The notes under the pieces were generated by a model that saw nothing but the letters and a program-made list of their open reading frames with translations, searched no databases and was not told the DNA's origin. From positions 1,488,001 to 1,552,000 of the forward strand of contig OZ251532.1 in the NCBI GenBank assembly GCA_965243175.1: DNA of 64,000 nt, read 5' to 3'. Both the position numbers and the translations under genes were made by a program. This DNA is from VXYL01 sp965243175. GTDB lineage: Bacteria > Pseudomonadota > Gammaproteobacteria > Pseudomonadales > Azotimanducaceae. Shown here one piece after another: positions 33,412-41,982 of this stretch; the first letter of the stretch is position 1, and each line of letters begins with the position of its first letter.

Positions 33412-35991
33412 ATGCCGGAACGTCCGCTGTTGGTTCTTCCTACGCCAGGGCGGCCGGTTGAACGTGCCAAGGGAAGGGGCTTTCCACCAAACGTCCACCG
33501 CCCCAGCCGTGAGCGGCAAGGCGAGAGACTAGCCCCTCGATTTACAGCCTTGCAGGAAGCAATCGAGTCGCATCGCGCACGGTTCCGGTTGGATGCCCAA
33601 GCCCTCGTTCCCGAGGATGTGGTGGTCTTGGAGACCGTCGGCGCGGTAGATCGCTTCGTGCGGGCAGTGGAGAGGATTCCAGGCATGGAGTGGCTGGCGG
33701 AAGTCGAAGATGTGGACATGCCACCGGACGACGACTTCTTCATCCGAACGGCTGCCGGCGAACGAACCGAGCGGCCTCTGAGCGGCAGGCTGTTCATGGT
33801 GTTCACCAATCAGACTGCCTTGGACCAGATGCTCTCGCTCTGGCGGTCTTGGCAGGAAGATGAGCCGCTGGCATTTGGGCTGGGCCCGTGGCGGATACTT
33901 TTCTCTCAACTTCGGGACGTTCGACGATGGGGCGTGCGCGACCGGCTGCTCGAGACAGGCGTTTTGGAGGATTGGCGCGAGCGGGTTGAACACGATGGCG
34001 GGGAAGAGGTGCCATGCGAGATCGAGCTCTGGCACCGTACCCGTCAGTCCGCGCGGGACTCCGCCCGGGAGCGTGTTGTGGGGCTCGTTGAGGACCTAGG
34101 CGGCACCGTTCGGGCGGAAGCGACGATTCAGGAAATCGCCTACCAGGCGCTTCTAACCACACTGCCGATAGCGAGCGTGAGTGCGTTGCTCGCCGAGGAT
34201 GGCGACGACGTCGATCTCGCGCAGTGCGAGCAGATTCAGTTCATCCGTGCCAGTGGTCAGATGGGCGTGACGCCAACCGAGGACGCCAACGCAAGCGAGC
34301 AGCAGGACGGGGCGAGACAGCTTGGTCCGCTGCCCACACGTCCACCAACGGTTGCGCTGCTCGACGGACTGCCGTTGCAGCGACACAACCGGCTGGACGG
34401 ACGTCTGATTGTGGACGACCCAGACGGCTTCGAGGCGAACTATCCTGCCAACCAGCGGGTTCACGGCACGTCGATGGCATCGCTCATCGCGCATGGCGAC
34501 TTGGGCTTGAACGCCCCGCCTTTGCCGAGCCGCCTCTATGTTCGCCCGATCCTGCTGCCGAACCCAAGAGACTGGCGGAACCACGAAGAGACCGTTCCCG
34601 AGTCGGCCCTTGTCGTGGACCTGCTCCACAGGGCTGTGCGTCGTCTGTTCGAAGGCGAGGCCGATGAACCGGCCGCTGCGCCCAGTGTCGCCGTCGTCAA
34701 CCTGTCGATCGGCATACGGGACAGGCCCTTCGAGCAGGCCATGAGTCCACTCGCGCGGCTGCTCGACTGGCTGGCGTGGCGCTACAAGGTACTCTTCGTG
34801 GTCAGCGCGGGAAACCACGCCGAGCCTATTCGTTTGGCCGTCTCTTCCGCCGACTTGGACACGATGGATGCCGCAGCCGTCGAGCGCGAAGTGCTGCAGG
34901 CCGTTGCGGCGGATGCGAGGCTCCGTCGGCTGCTGTCACCGGCGGAGTCGTTGAACGCGCTGACGGTGGGGGCGACGCACGCCGATGCGTCCTCGGGCCA
35001 GCCTCCAGGTTGGATCGATCCGATAGAGAACGGGCTTCCGAGCCCCGTCAACGCACAAGGCTCCGGCTTTCGACGCGCCGTAAAGCCCGACGTAATGGCG
35101 CCGGGCGGCAGGCTCGCGCTGCGCCAGCCGCCGATCGCATCCACCAACGCGGAACTGGAGCCTTACACCTTGGCGGGCGCACCTGGGCAGCGCGTTGCTA
35201 GCCCCGGCTCTACGGCTGGTGATTTGAACATCGTTCGATACGCGCGCGGAACCAGCAACGCGACGGCGCTTGTCAGCCGAGCAGCAGCCTTCCTGCAAGA
35301 GGTGCTCGACGATCTCCGCAGCGGACCGGAGGGCGAAGTGATCGACGATGTGCCCCGTGCCGTTTGGTTGAAGGCGATGCTCGCGCATGGCGCGGATTGG
35401 GGCGGCGCGGGTGCCCGATTAACGACGATCCTCCGCAACCCAAGCAACAGCCGCCAGTTCAAGGAATACGTCTCTCGGCTGCTCGGGTATGGCGCAGTGG
35501 ATACGGAGCGAGTCAGCGAATGCACCCCTTGGCGGGTCACTGCGCTCAGTGGCGGCGAGCTTGGCGAAGACGAGTCGCACATTCACACCTTCCCTCTGCC
35601 GCCCTCTCTCGACGGCTTGTCCACGCACAAGCGCCTGACCATCACGCTTGCGTGGCTCTCGCCTGTCAACCCGCGCCATCAGGCTTGGCGAAGGGCGAGT
35701 CTCTGGTTCGACCCGCCAAAGGATGAACTGAACGTGACTCGCCAACAGGCCGACTATCGGGCGGTGCGGCGAGGCACGTTGCAGCACGAAATCCTCGAAG
35801 GAAGCGCTGCAGCGGCCTTCGGTCAAGGCGACGCCTTGGAAGTTCAGGTGAACTGCCGGGCGGATGCGGGAACACTTGAAGAAAGGGTGCCGTACGCGCT
35901 GGTCACCACGCTTGAAGTCGCCGAAGACCTCACCCTCGACATCTACGACGAAGTGCGAACGGCCGTGCAAGCCGCCCGGTTGCGGGTCTGA
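33412..35991 (+). CDS. ietS: IetS-like subtilisin-family serine protease
   Basis: This 859-residue protein has the S8 catalytic triad: Asp in TVALLDGLPL, His in VHGTSMASLIAHGD and Ser in RGTSNATALV (GTS motif). The N-terminal ~300 residues are a long accessory domain, and the C-terminal part (about 150 residues) is strand-rich. There is no signal peptide, so it acts inside the cell. The start codon directly follows the ietA stop. Together the two match IetAS, in which the ATPase keeps the protease in check or activates it on infection. The mechanism is not established in detail. The assignment rests on domain order and gene pairing. Confidence 0.85.
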   Translation: MPERPLLVLPTPGRPVERAKGRGFPPNVHRPSRERQGERLAPRFTALQEAIESHRARFRLDAQALVPEDVVVLETVGAVDRFVRAVERIPGMEWLAEVEDVDMPPDDDFFIRTAAGERTERPLSGRLFMVFTNQTALDQMLSLWRSWQEDEPLAFGLGPWRILFSQLRDVRRWGVRDRLLETGVLEDWRERVEHDGGEEVPCEIELWHRTRQSARDSARERVVGLVEDLGGTVRAEATIQEIAYQALLTTLPIASVSALLAEDGDDVDLAQCEQIQFIRASGQMGVTPTEDANASEQQDGARQLGPLPTRPPTVALLDGLPLQRHNRLDGRLIVDDPDGFEANYPANQRVHGTSMASLIAHGDLGLNAPPLPSRLYVRPILLPNPRDWRNHEETVPESALVVDLLHRAVRRLFEGEADEPAAAPSVAVVNLSIGIRDRPFEQAMSPLARLLDWLAWRYKVLFVVSAGNHAEPIRLAVSSADLDTMDAAAVEREVLQAVAADARLRRLLSPAESLNALTVGATHADASSGQPPGWIDPIENGLPSPVNAQGSGFRRAVKPDVMAPGGRLALRQPPIASTNAELEPYTLAGAPGQRVASPGSTAGDLNIVRYARGTSNATALVSRAAAFLQEVLDDLRSGPEGEVIDDVPRAVWLKAMLAHGADWGGAGARLTTILRNPSNSRQFKEYVSRLLGYGAVDTERVSECTPWRVTALSGGELGEDESHIHTFPLPPSLDGLSTHKRLTITLAWLSPVNPRHQAWRRASLWFDPPKDELNVTRQQADYRAVRRGTLQHEILEGSAAAAFGQGDALEVQVNCRADAGTLEERVPYALVTTLEVAEDLTLDIYDEVRTAVQAARLRV

Positions 35992-36077
35992 TCGCGCAGC
36001 CGCCGTTAGAGTGGTGGCCCGGTTGGGCTTGCGAGCGGAAAGATGCGACGACAGGCACCGTGACGCGAGTTGAGCGT

Positions 36078-36139
36078 ACGCCACCGCCTTTCGCCAATCC
36101 GCTTAGAATCCCGCCCCAACGAACCAAAGGAGCGAATCC
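36078..36139 (+). promoter_or_regulatory. Promoter region of the VOC gene (duplicated upstream of the remnant)
   Basis: This ~60-base upstream block includes TAGAAT at 36104-36109 as a likely -10 and AAAGGAG before the ATG at 36140. An almost identical block precedes the truncated copy at 32312. The conservation argues that the promoter was copied with the gene. Confidence 0.5.
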
Positions 36140-36514
36140 ATGCGCACCGAGACCATGCTGTTCGCCAACGATGTGGAGGCTACCTCCAAGTGGTATCAGG
36201 ACTTCCTCGGCATGAAGTCCGGCCATGGCGGATCCGAGTACGAGATGCTGATGGACGGAGACCAGCTGCTGCTGCAACTGCACCAGATGGACGCGGACCA
36301 CGACCACGGCGTTGGCACCAGCGCCCCGTTCGGCCACGGCATCATCGTCTACGTCCACGTGGACGATGCCCAAGCGGCCTACGCCCGCGCCAAGGAACTC
36401 GGCCTCGACATCCTCAACGAGCTGGAATACAACGAGCAGGCGTCCATGCACGAGTTCACCGTGCGCGACCCGAACGGCTACGCCATCGGCGTCTGCAAGT
36501 CCAAGTGGGGCTGA
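36140..36514 (+). CDS. VOC-family protein (glyoxalase/dioxygenase superfamily)
   Basis: This 124-residue protein has two beta-alpha-beta-beta-beta modules. The first contains FANDVEATSKWYQDFLGM and the second contains VYVHVDDAQAAYARAKELGL, then HEFTVRDPNGYAIGV. This is the VOC superfamily. The metal ligands are not all identifiable, so the substrate is unknown; family roles include glyoxalase and fosfomycin/bleomycin resistance. The stop is followed two bases later by the PhyH gene, so they are probably an operon. A truncated copy of this gene lies at 32312-32410 and the IetAS genes are between. Confidence 0.88.
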   Translation: MRTETMLFANDVEATSKWYQDFLGMKSGHGGSEYEMLMDGDQLLLQLHQMDADHDHGVGTSAPFGHGIIVYVHVDDAQAAYARAKELGLDILNELEYNEQASMHEFTVRDPNGYAIGVCKSKWG

Positions 36515-36516
36515 CC

Positions 36517-37296
36517 GTGGCCGATGCCAACCCGCCCAGCGTGTTGACGGACGAGGACAAGTTCCTCTTCGACCTGCGCGGCTTTCTGGTGGTGAAAAAC
36601 GTGCTCGCCGTGGCCGAGTGCGAGGAACTCGTCGCCCTGGCGGACGAAATCTGGCCCCGCCAGCCGGAAGACGGCCCCATGCGCCGCTACAACGGCGTCT
36701 CGCACTGGCACCAGCGCTTCGTCGATCTGATCGACCACGAGAAGCTGCTGCCGTACCTCGTCGAACTGGTCGGGCACCGCCTGCGGATCGACCACGACTA
36801 CTGCATCTTCATGCGCAAGCACGCCGTGCGGAACACGCTGCACGGCGGCCCGTGGCGCTACGAGACCGACCACTGGTACCGCTACCACGACGGCGTGATG
36901 CGCAACGGCCTCACCGTCGCCACCTGGAATCTGACCGATGCCGGCCCGGAAGCGGGCGGCTTCGTCTGCGTCCCCGGCAGCCACAAGACCAACTTCCTGC
37001 AGCACATGCCCCGCGACGTGGCCCGCTTCGAACGCGACGTGGACTGGGTGGTGCAGCCGCCCCTCGCCGCTGGCGACGTGCTGATCTTCACCGAAGCCCT
37101 GATCCACGGCACCGCCGAATGGACCGCCGACCACGAGCGCCGCACCCTCCTCTACAAGTACAGCCCGCCCCACTCCTCCTGGGCGAAGAAGCTCTACGAC
37201 CCAGCCGACTACCCAGACGCCACCCCCCGCCAACTCCGCCTCATGGCCCCGCCATCGGTGGAAGCCCACGCGCCGGTCGTGGCCCCGCCGGAATAG
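36517..37296 (+). CDS. Phytanoyl-CoA dioxygenase (PhyH) family protein
   Basis: This 259-residue Fe(II)/2-oxoglutarate oxygenase has the likely metal ligands in ETDHWYRYHDG and the distal His in FTEALIHGTAEW. The Arg in HERRTLLYKYSP fits 2-oxoglutarate binding. The N-terminal FDLRGFLVVKNVL is typical of the family. A second family member occurs at 8780-9694, but they are not closely similar. The GTG start lies two bases downstream of the VOC gene stop (TGACCGTG). The substrate is unknown. Confidence 0.85.
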   Translation: MADANPPSVLTDEDKFLFDLRGFLVVKNVLAVAECEELVALADEIWPRQPEDGPMRRYNGVSHWHQRFVDLIDHEKLLPYLVELVGHRLRIDHDYCIFMRKHAVRNTLHGGPWRYETDHWYRYHDGVMRNGLTVATWNLTDAGPEAGGFVCVPGSHKTNFLQHMPRDVARFERDVDWVVQPPLAAGDVLIFTEALIHGTAEWTADHERRTLLYKYSPPHSSWAKKLYDPADYPDATPRQLRLMAPPSVEAHAPVVAPPE

Positions 37297-37518
37297 CGCC
37301 GCAACGCGCGGGCGGATTAGCCCGTCCAAGCGTCCGTACCGCCGCCGGTGAGTGCCGAATCGCCACCTTGGGCGGAGGGCCGTCGGGCGCTGTGTCCTGG
37401 TGGCAGGCGCGACGTTGATCCAGGACAGGTGGTGGAGGGCGCGGTCGTGCGTTTGCTGCGCTGGGAGGGAATCGGTGGCAAGCTATCTGTCCCGACGAGA
37501 TCTGGTTGGAGAGACAAA

Positions 37519-37797
37519 ATGGATGCCAAGTTCGATGCTCTGGGTGCTAAAATCGACGCCAAGTTCGATGCGCTGCGCGGCAAGATCGACCGCCTTTCTA
37601 CGCAGCTCTACATAACGCATTGGATATTGCTCCTAGCGTTCGCCATCTTGCTGGGCTTCGAAGTGGGGCTGTCCATACGCGCCACGCCGCCCGCTCCCGC
37701 GCCGGTCGCGGTGGTGCGGCCGGCCGAGGCGTCCGCGCCGCCAGCAAGCGTCGATTGCCCGCCCCTAGCACAAGAGCAGCTGCCCTCGTCTGAGTAG
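37519..37797 (+). CDS. Small coiled-coil membrane protein with FDAKFD repeats
   Basis: This 92-residue protein begins MDAKFDALGAKIDAKFDALR, a heptad-like coiled coil of repeated FDAKFD/KIDAKFD units. One transmembrane helix (ILLLAFAILLGFEVGLSI) and a Pro/Ala-rich tail follow. It resembles the C-terminal part of the next protein (37991-38446) and looks like a shortened relative of the DUF1640/CCDC90-like type. The ATG follows TTGGAGAG. The preceding 220 bases hold an 8-base inverted repeat (TGTCCTGG at 37393-37400, CCAGGACA at 37420-37427) and no gene. Confidence 0.55.
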   Translation: MDAKFDALGAKIDAKFDALRGKIDRLSTQLYITHWILLLAFAILLGFEVGLSIRATPPAPAPVAVVRPAEASAPPASVDCPPLAQEQLPSSE

Positions 37798-37990
37798 CCC
37801 GCGTTGCGGCATCGCCGAGGCAGAGCCGAGCGCGTGGCGGATGGTTTTGCGGCGCGTCTGAGGGAGCGTAGGCGAGGGCGACGTCGTTTTTCAGCCAAGT
37901 CTCACGTCCGCAGGAGGCGATCTCTCACAATTTCGGCTGTGCAGACGTGGCAGACTGTCCGCCTTGCAACCCATCTGACGGAGAAGCACC

Positions 37991-38446
37991 ATGAAGAAGT
38001 CACTGGCAATCGACACGCTGCGGTATGCGAAGAGACTGGAAGAGTCGGGCGTGGCCCGGCCAACGGCGGATGCGATGGCGGATGCGCTGAACGACGAACT
38101 GGTGGATCACCAGCTCACCAAGGCGGACCTCGCCGAGGCGCTGCTGCCGATCCACAACCAGCTGGCGGCCGCAGACGTCAGATTCAACGCCTTGGAGGCC
38201 AAGTTCGACGCGAAGTTCGACAGCCTCTCCGCGAGGCTCAACCTCGGTTTCGCGATGATGTCTCTGATGTTCTCGGCCTTCGTGGGCCTTGCGGGCATGC
38301 TGTTCGTGCGCACCGCGCCGCCGGCTCCAGTCCCCGTGCCAGTGGAACAGCCGGCCGAAGCCCCCGCGCCGCCCGTCGGCACTGGTTCCTCGCCCACAGC
38401 ACTGGAGCCGCAGCCCTCGTCCCAGCAGCCCGGCCCACCCCCGTAA
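37991..38446 (+). CDS. DUF1640-like coiled-coil membrane protein
   Basis: This 151-residue protein starts MKKSLAIDTLRYAKRLEESG, has a helical region with ADAMADALNDELVDHQLTK and a coiled coil, then one membrane helix (MMSLMFSAFVGLAGMLF) and a Pro-rich tail. The N-terminal helix pattern is that of DUF1640 (mitochondrial CCDC90-like) proteins. Function in bacteria is unknown. It shares the FDAKFD element with the shorter protein before it, so the pair probably arose by duplication and loss. The 190 bases between the two contain no clear gene. Confidence 0.65.
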   Translation: MKKSLAIDTLRYAKRLEESGVARPTADAMADALNDELVDHQLTKADLAEALLPIHNQLAAADVRFNALEAKFDAKFDSLSARLNLGFAMMSLMFSAFVGLAGMLFVRTAPPAPVPVPVEQPAEAPAPPVGTGSSPTALEPQPSSQQPGPPP

Positions 38447-38500
38447 TCCAGGGAACGTGGGCGTCCTCGCCCGCTTGCAGGCGAGACCCCCGCGCTCCCG
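38447..38500. repeat. Short G+C-rich intergenic repeat (copy 1)
   Basis: On the minus strand this reads GGGAGCGCGGGGGTCTCGCC followed by TGCAAGCGGGCGAGG. The same core (GAGCGC-G-GTCTCGCCTGCA-GCGGGCG) recurs at 39449-39509. Translated by chance it gives a SAGVSPA-like peptide, a hallmark of dispersed repeats in several bacterial phyla. The copy lies downstream of the coiled-coil gene and before the flp gene. Confidence 0.55.
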
Positions 38501-38624
38501 ATGCCCTGCTCACGCGTCGGCACGCCCATCCCATTCTTCGCGTAAACGCTTGCCAAGGGGTAGGGGTGGTGGTATATGGCGACTCAAGTGCGCACTTTTC
38601 GAGCGCTCGGCAGGAGAACTGAAC

Positions 38625-38849
38625 ATGGAGTTGAAGAACTTGGCGGCCAAGCTGGGCGTCCTCGTCACGCGCTATGCCGCGGATCTGCGAGGCGTGTCCA
38701 CGGTTGAATACGCCCTCATCGTCGTGGCGATCATCGGCATCGTCGGCGCCGCCGCGGGCATTCTGGGCGGCGCGTTCGATTCCCTCTTCGATGACTTGTC
38801 GACGAGGATGACCGCGGGCGCGGCCAGCGTCGCGGCAACCGCCACCTAA
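38625..38849 (+). CDS. flp: Flp-type pilin
   Basis: This 74-residue prepilin has a short N-terminal leader (MELKNLAAKLGVLVTRYAAD) then RGVSTVEYALIVVAIIG, the typical Flp processing region. The mature protein is expected to start near the TVEY segment, and a hydrophobic helix and a short C-terminus follow. Flp pilins form Tad pili for adhesion. It heads a Tad-type locus, followed by cpaA, cpaB and cpaC-like genes. The ATG follows AGGAGAAC. Confidence 0.85.
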   Translation: MELKNLAAKLGVLVTRYAADLRGVSTVEYALIVVAIIGIVGAAAGILGGAFDSLFDDLSTRMTAGAASVAATAT

Positions 38850-38897
38850 GCGCAGCCAACCCCGAGGGAGGCGGCGCTGCCGCCTCCCGACGCGCAG

Positions 38898-39353
38898 ATG
38901 AGCTGGCTTGGCTCGATGGCCTTGGCCACGAGTGTCGCGTTGGCGTTCGCCGCCGTGTGGACGGATGTGCGGCGCCGCGAGATACCGCACGCCATCGTCG
39001 GCGGGCTTGTGGCGTGCTGGGTGGTCGCAGCAGCGTTCGCGCCCCGGGCGCTGAACGCTCCGCCGCTGGCCGGCCTCGTCTGCGGCTTGGCCGGGCTGGG
39101 GTTGGGCTTCGTCCTGTACGCCTTGGGCTGGCTCGGCGGTGGCGACGGCAAGCTGCTCGCAGCCGTGGCGATGTGGCTTGGGCCGGCGGACGTCGGCTTG
39201 GCCCTGCTCGGCATGGGCGGCGTGGGATTGTTCGTCGTGCTGGTGGCGTACCTGCAACCGAACAGCAAATGGCGAGAGGACGGCGTCCCCTGGGCCGTCG
39301 CCATCGCCCCGCCAGCAGCCGTGGTGCTGGCGCTTCGCGCTTTCGCGGACTAG
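38898..39353 (+). CDS. cpaA: Prepilin peptidase CpaA/TadV
   Basis: This 151-residue membrane protein has the type IV prepilin peptidase fold in short form. The first catalytic Asp is in WTDVRRREIPH. The second is in GWLGGGDGKLLAAVAMW (GDxK). Hydrophobic segments surround both. It lacks the zinc domain of longer peptidases, as in CpaA/TadV, which process Flp pilins. It follows the flp gene by 48 bases in the same orientation. Confidence 0.85.
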   Translation: MSWLGSMALATSVALAFAAVWTDVRRREIPHAIVGGLVACWVVAAAFAPRALNAPPLAGLVCGLAGLGLGFVLYALGWLGGGDGKLLAAVAMWLGPADVGLALLGMGGVGLFVVLVAYLQPNSKWREDGVPWAVAIAPPAAVVLALRAFAD

Positions 39354-39448
39354 CGGCCCGTTTCGGAGTCATCATGGCGCACGATCCCTCGCTTCATCCG
39401 TACCGTCCGCAAGAGGATGTACGACAAATCCTTGGTGACGGGCGCTGG

Positions 39449-39509
39449 GAACGCGGGCGTTCCGCCAGGCGTTCCGCCCGCATGCAGGCGAGACGCCTGC
39501 GCTCCCAGG
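39449..39509. repeat. Short G+C-rich intergenic repeat with hairpins (copy 2)
   Basis: This is a second copy of the element at 38447-38500, longer here. On the minus strand it contains a perfect stem, GCAGGCG-TCT-CGCCTGC, and an outer pair CGGGCG/CGCCCG. It lies between cpaA and cpaB, inside what should be one Tad operon, in a 210-base gap without a gene. A strong stem here could affect the cpaA-cpaB transcript. Confidence 0.6.
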
Positions 39510-39564
39510 GTCGCCGCAAGCCCCTCCAATGTTCGTACTTCCCTGAGCGTGACCGCCAAGCAAG

Positions 39565-40548
39565 ATGAACCCACGCACTCTGATCGCCGGTGTCGCGGCT
39601 GGCTTGGTCGCCTTGGGCGCCTTCCTGGGCATTCGCTTCATGTTCTCCGGCACGGACGACGCGCCACCCCCGCCGCCGCCAGCACCCGTGGCCGCAGCCC
39701 CGGCGCCCGCTGCCGAACCCGAAGCGGCCCCACCACCCGAACCGGAACCCCCCGCCTTCCCAGTCGTCCTGGTGGCGACCCGCGACATCCAGCCTGGCGT
39801 ACGCCTGGTTCGGCAACTGGTCGCGTGGCGGGAATGGCGCGGCAGCCTCGACGTCAACACCGCGTTGGTGGAGAACATCACGCCCATCGACGCCGTGCTC
39901 GGAACCGTTGCCCGCACGCGCATCCGCGAAGGCGACCCTATCGAATGGAGCAACGTGATCCTTCCCGGCAGAGCCGGATTCATGACCTCCATGCTCACGC
40001 CGGGGCATCGCGCCGTGACCATCGAAGCGGACCAAGCGACATCCCGCGCCAACATCATCCGTCCGGGCGACCGCGTGGACGTCATCCTGGTCTCCAAATC
40101 AGGCGACGTGCCGCCCCTGCGGGATTTCGGGCCAGCGGCGCTGACCATCGCCCGCGACGTGCTGGTGCTGGCGGTCGGCTCGATGACGTTGGCCGCGGCG
40201 TCCTACCAGTTCGCCCAGTCGCAAGGCGTCGAAGGCGTGGTCGAACGGCTGATCCAGGAACAGCCCGACGGCGACACCTACACGTTGGAAGTGGCGCCCG
40301 AAGACGCCGAGCGGGTCGCGCTCGCATCCGGCATGGTCATGCTGACCTTGCGCTCGTTCAGAGACCCGGCGGATGACGAAATGGAGGCTCGCCTCGTGGG
40401 GTTCGACGACGTGCTCGGCGGCCTCGCCGACCCGGACCCGTTGCCGCCGGTGCCAGCGGTGCGCATCATCCGCGGCAGGACTGCGGAAGTTCAGGAACTG
40501 GCCGCGTTGCGCAGCATCGCCGCCGCCGCAGAGGAGTCCACGCAATGA
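39565..40548 (+). CDS. cpaB: Tad pilus assembly protein CpaB
   Basis: This 327-residue protein has a signal anchor (TLIAGVAAGLVALGAFLGIR), then a Pro-rich stretch (residues 34-65), then a SAF domain beginning VVLVATRDIQPGVRLV. It continues to an RcpC-type C-terminal domain (TPGHRAVTIEADQATSRANI). CpaB/RcpC stabilises the CpaC secretin in the Tad secretion machine. It overlaps the cpaC start by four bases. The long Pro/Ala/Glu linker fits periplasmic spanning. Confidence 0.85.
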   Translation: MNPRTLIAGVAAGLVALGAFLGIRFMFSGTDDAPPPPPPAPVAAAPAPAAEPEAAPPPEPEPPAFPVVLVATRDIQPGVRLVRQLVAWREWRGSLDVNTALVENITPIDAVLGTVARTRIREGDPIEWSNVILPGRAGFMTSMLTPGHRAVTIEADQATSRANIIRPGDRVDVILVSKSGDVPPLRDFGPAALTIARDVLVLAVGSMTLAAASYQFAQSQGVEGVVERLIQEQPDGDTYTLEVAPEDAERVALASGMVMLTLRSFRDPADDEMEARLVGFDDVLGGLADPDPLPPVPAVRIIRGRTAEVQELAALRSIAAAAEESTQ

Positions 40549-41948
40549 GCCGAAGCATCGCGTTTCTCGCCATCGCCGTGGTTGGCGCACTGTGCGCGAA
40601 CGCCGTTGCGGCGCCAGCCGTGGAGCCGGCGGAAGAGATCAGGCTGGCCCTGGGCGAAGCGACCAAGCTGGAGTTCGACGAAGAGATCGGCAACATCATC
40701 GTGGCCGATCCGGGGACCGCGGACGTGGAAGTTCTGGATGGCCGCAACGTGTTCGTGCTCGGCCTCTCCCCAAACATCACCTCGCTGAAGGTCTACGGCA
40801 AGGAGAACCGCCTCCTCGGCGCCTACGCGGTGCGCGTCCACGCGCAGTCGCTGCACGCGGAGACCGTGGTGGCGCACATCGCCGGCGAGGACAGCGACGT
40901 TAGCGTGAACTCGGTGGGCGACGCCTTGTTCGTCACCGGAAGGGCCGCCAGCCCCGCCCAGGCCGAGCGCCTGCTGCGCAGCATCCGCGCCGTTTCCGGC
41001 GACACGCCCGTTGTGGACGCCCTCTCGTTGAAGACGCCCGCGCAGGTGAATCTCGAAGTGGTGATCTCCGAGGTCTCGCGCAACATCACCCAGGAGCTGG
41101 GCATCAACTGGTCCGCGGACATCAATCCGTTCATGAGTCCGCTTCGCACATTGGTGAGCGGTCTGCGGCTGGCCACCGGGCCGCTGGACGTGGCACCGTC
41201 CTACTCGCAGAACCTCCGTTTCGTGCAAGTGCGTGGGGACGGCACCACGGAAGACTCGACGCTGGAGACCAACGAACTGGGCGTGACCCTGCCGAGCCGA
41301 GGCGGCGACGGGCGGGTGGTGCTGGCGCACTACGACACGATCAACAGCGGCAAGTACCGCGCCACCACGTTCCTGGAGGCGCTGGCGCAGAACGGCCTCG
41401 CCATAGTCCACGCCAGACCCAACCTCACCACGGTGAGCGGCGAACCGGCCGTGTTCAACTCCGGCTTGGAGATACCGATACCCACGGCGAGCCAGTTCGG
41501 CGTGGTGGCCACGGAGTACCTGGAAACCGGCGTGAACCTGCGCTTCACGCCAATCGTGCTGGACAACAAGCAGATTTCGCTCACCGTGGAGCCGCGCATC
41601 CGCGAGGTGACAGCCGGCGGCGCCACCATCGCCGGCACGGAAGTGCCGAACATCAACCAGCGCTCCGCCTCCACCACCGTGGAACTCGGCGACGGCCAAT
41701 CCATCGCCATCGCCGGCCTCTACCGCAACAGCACCACCAGCACCCGAACCGGCTTCCCCCTGCTCAAGGACATCCCCATCTGGGGCGCCCTCTTCCGCAC
41801 CACCCGCGAAACCGAACGCTCCGTGGAGCTGATCATCGTCGTCACGGCGCATATCGTCGCGCCGCTGAACACGGCGCTGGCCGCCCGCACGGAGCTTACG
41901 GACCCGGGGAGCTCGGCGCAGCGGCTTGGCAACGAGTTCTACTTCTAG
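40545..41948 (+). CDS. cpaC: Tad pilus secretin CpaC/RcpA
   Basis: This 467-residue protein has a signal peptide and an N-terminal domain (IRLALGEATKLEFDEEIGNI) typical of pilus assembly secretins. A BON/N1-like region follows, and then the secretin core with NLEVVISEVSRNITQELGIN and SVELIIVVTAHIVAPL near the end. It forms the outer membrane pore of the Tad pilus. The ATGA overlap with cpaB shows coupled translation. The expected next Tad genes (tadZ/cpaE, tadA/cpaF, tadB, tadC, tadD) are absent; unrelated accessory genes follow 34 bases later. Confidence 0.9.
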   Translation: MSRSIAFLAIAVVGALCANAVAAPAVEPAEEIRLALGEATKLEFDEEIGNIIVADPGTADVEVLDGRNVFVLGLSPNITSLKVYGKENRLLGAYAVRVHAQSLHAETVVAHIAGEDSDVSVNSVGDALFVTGRAASPAQAERLLRSIRAVSGDTPVVDALSLKTPAQVNLEVVISEVSRNITQELGINWSADINPFMSPLRTLVSGLRLATGPLDVAPSYSQNLRFVQVRGDGTTEDSTLETNELGVTLPSRGGDGRVVLAHYDTINSGKYRATTFLEALAQNGLAIVHARPNLTTVSGEPAVFNSGLEIPIPTASQFGVVATEYLETGVNLRFTPIVLDNKQISLTVEPRIREVTAGGATIAGTEVPNINQRSASTTVELGDGQSIAIAGLYRNSTTSTRTGFPLLKDIPIWGALFRTTRETERSVELIIVVTAHIVAPLNTALAARTELTDPGSSAQRLGNEFYF

Positions 41949-41982
41949 CTAGCCATCCGCCCCATAGAGGATTCACCAGGAC

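Noticed and set aside
36312..37418. Alternative frame across the VOC and PhyH genes
   Set aside because: No family pattern; the two real genes account for the region.
37393..37427. Inverted repeat as a terminator
   Set aside because: Arms of 8 bases with a 19-base loop and no T-run; not a typical intrinsic terminator.
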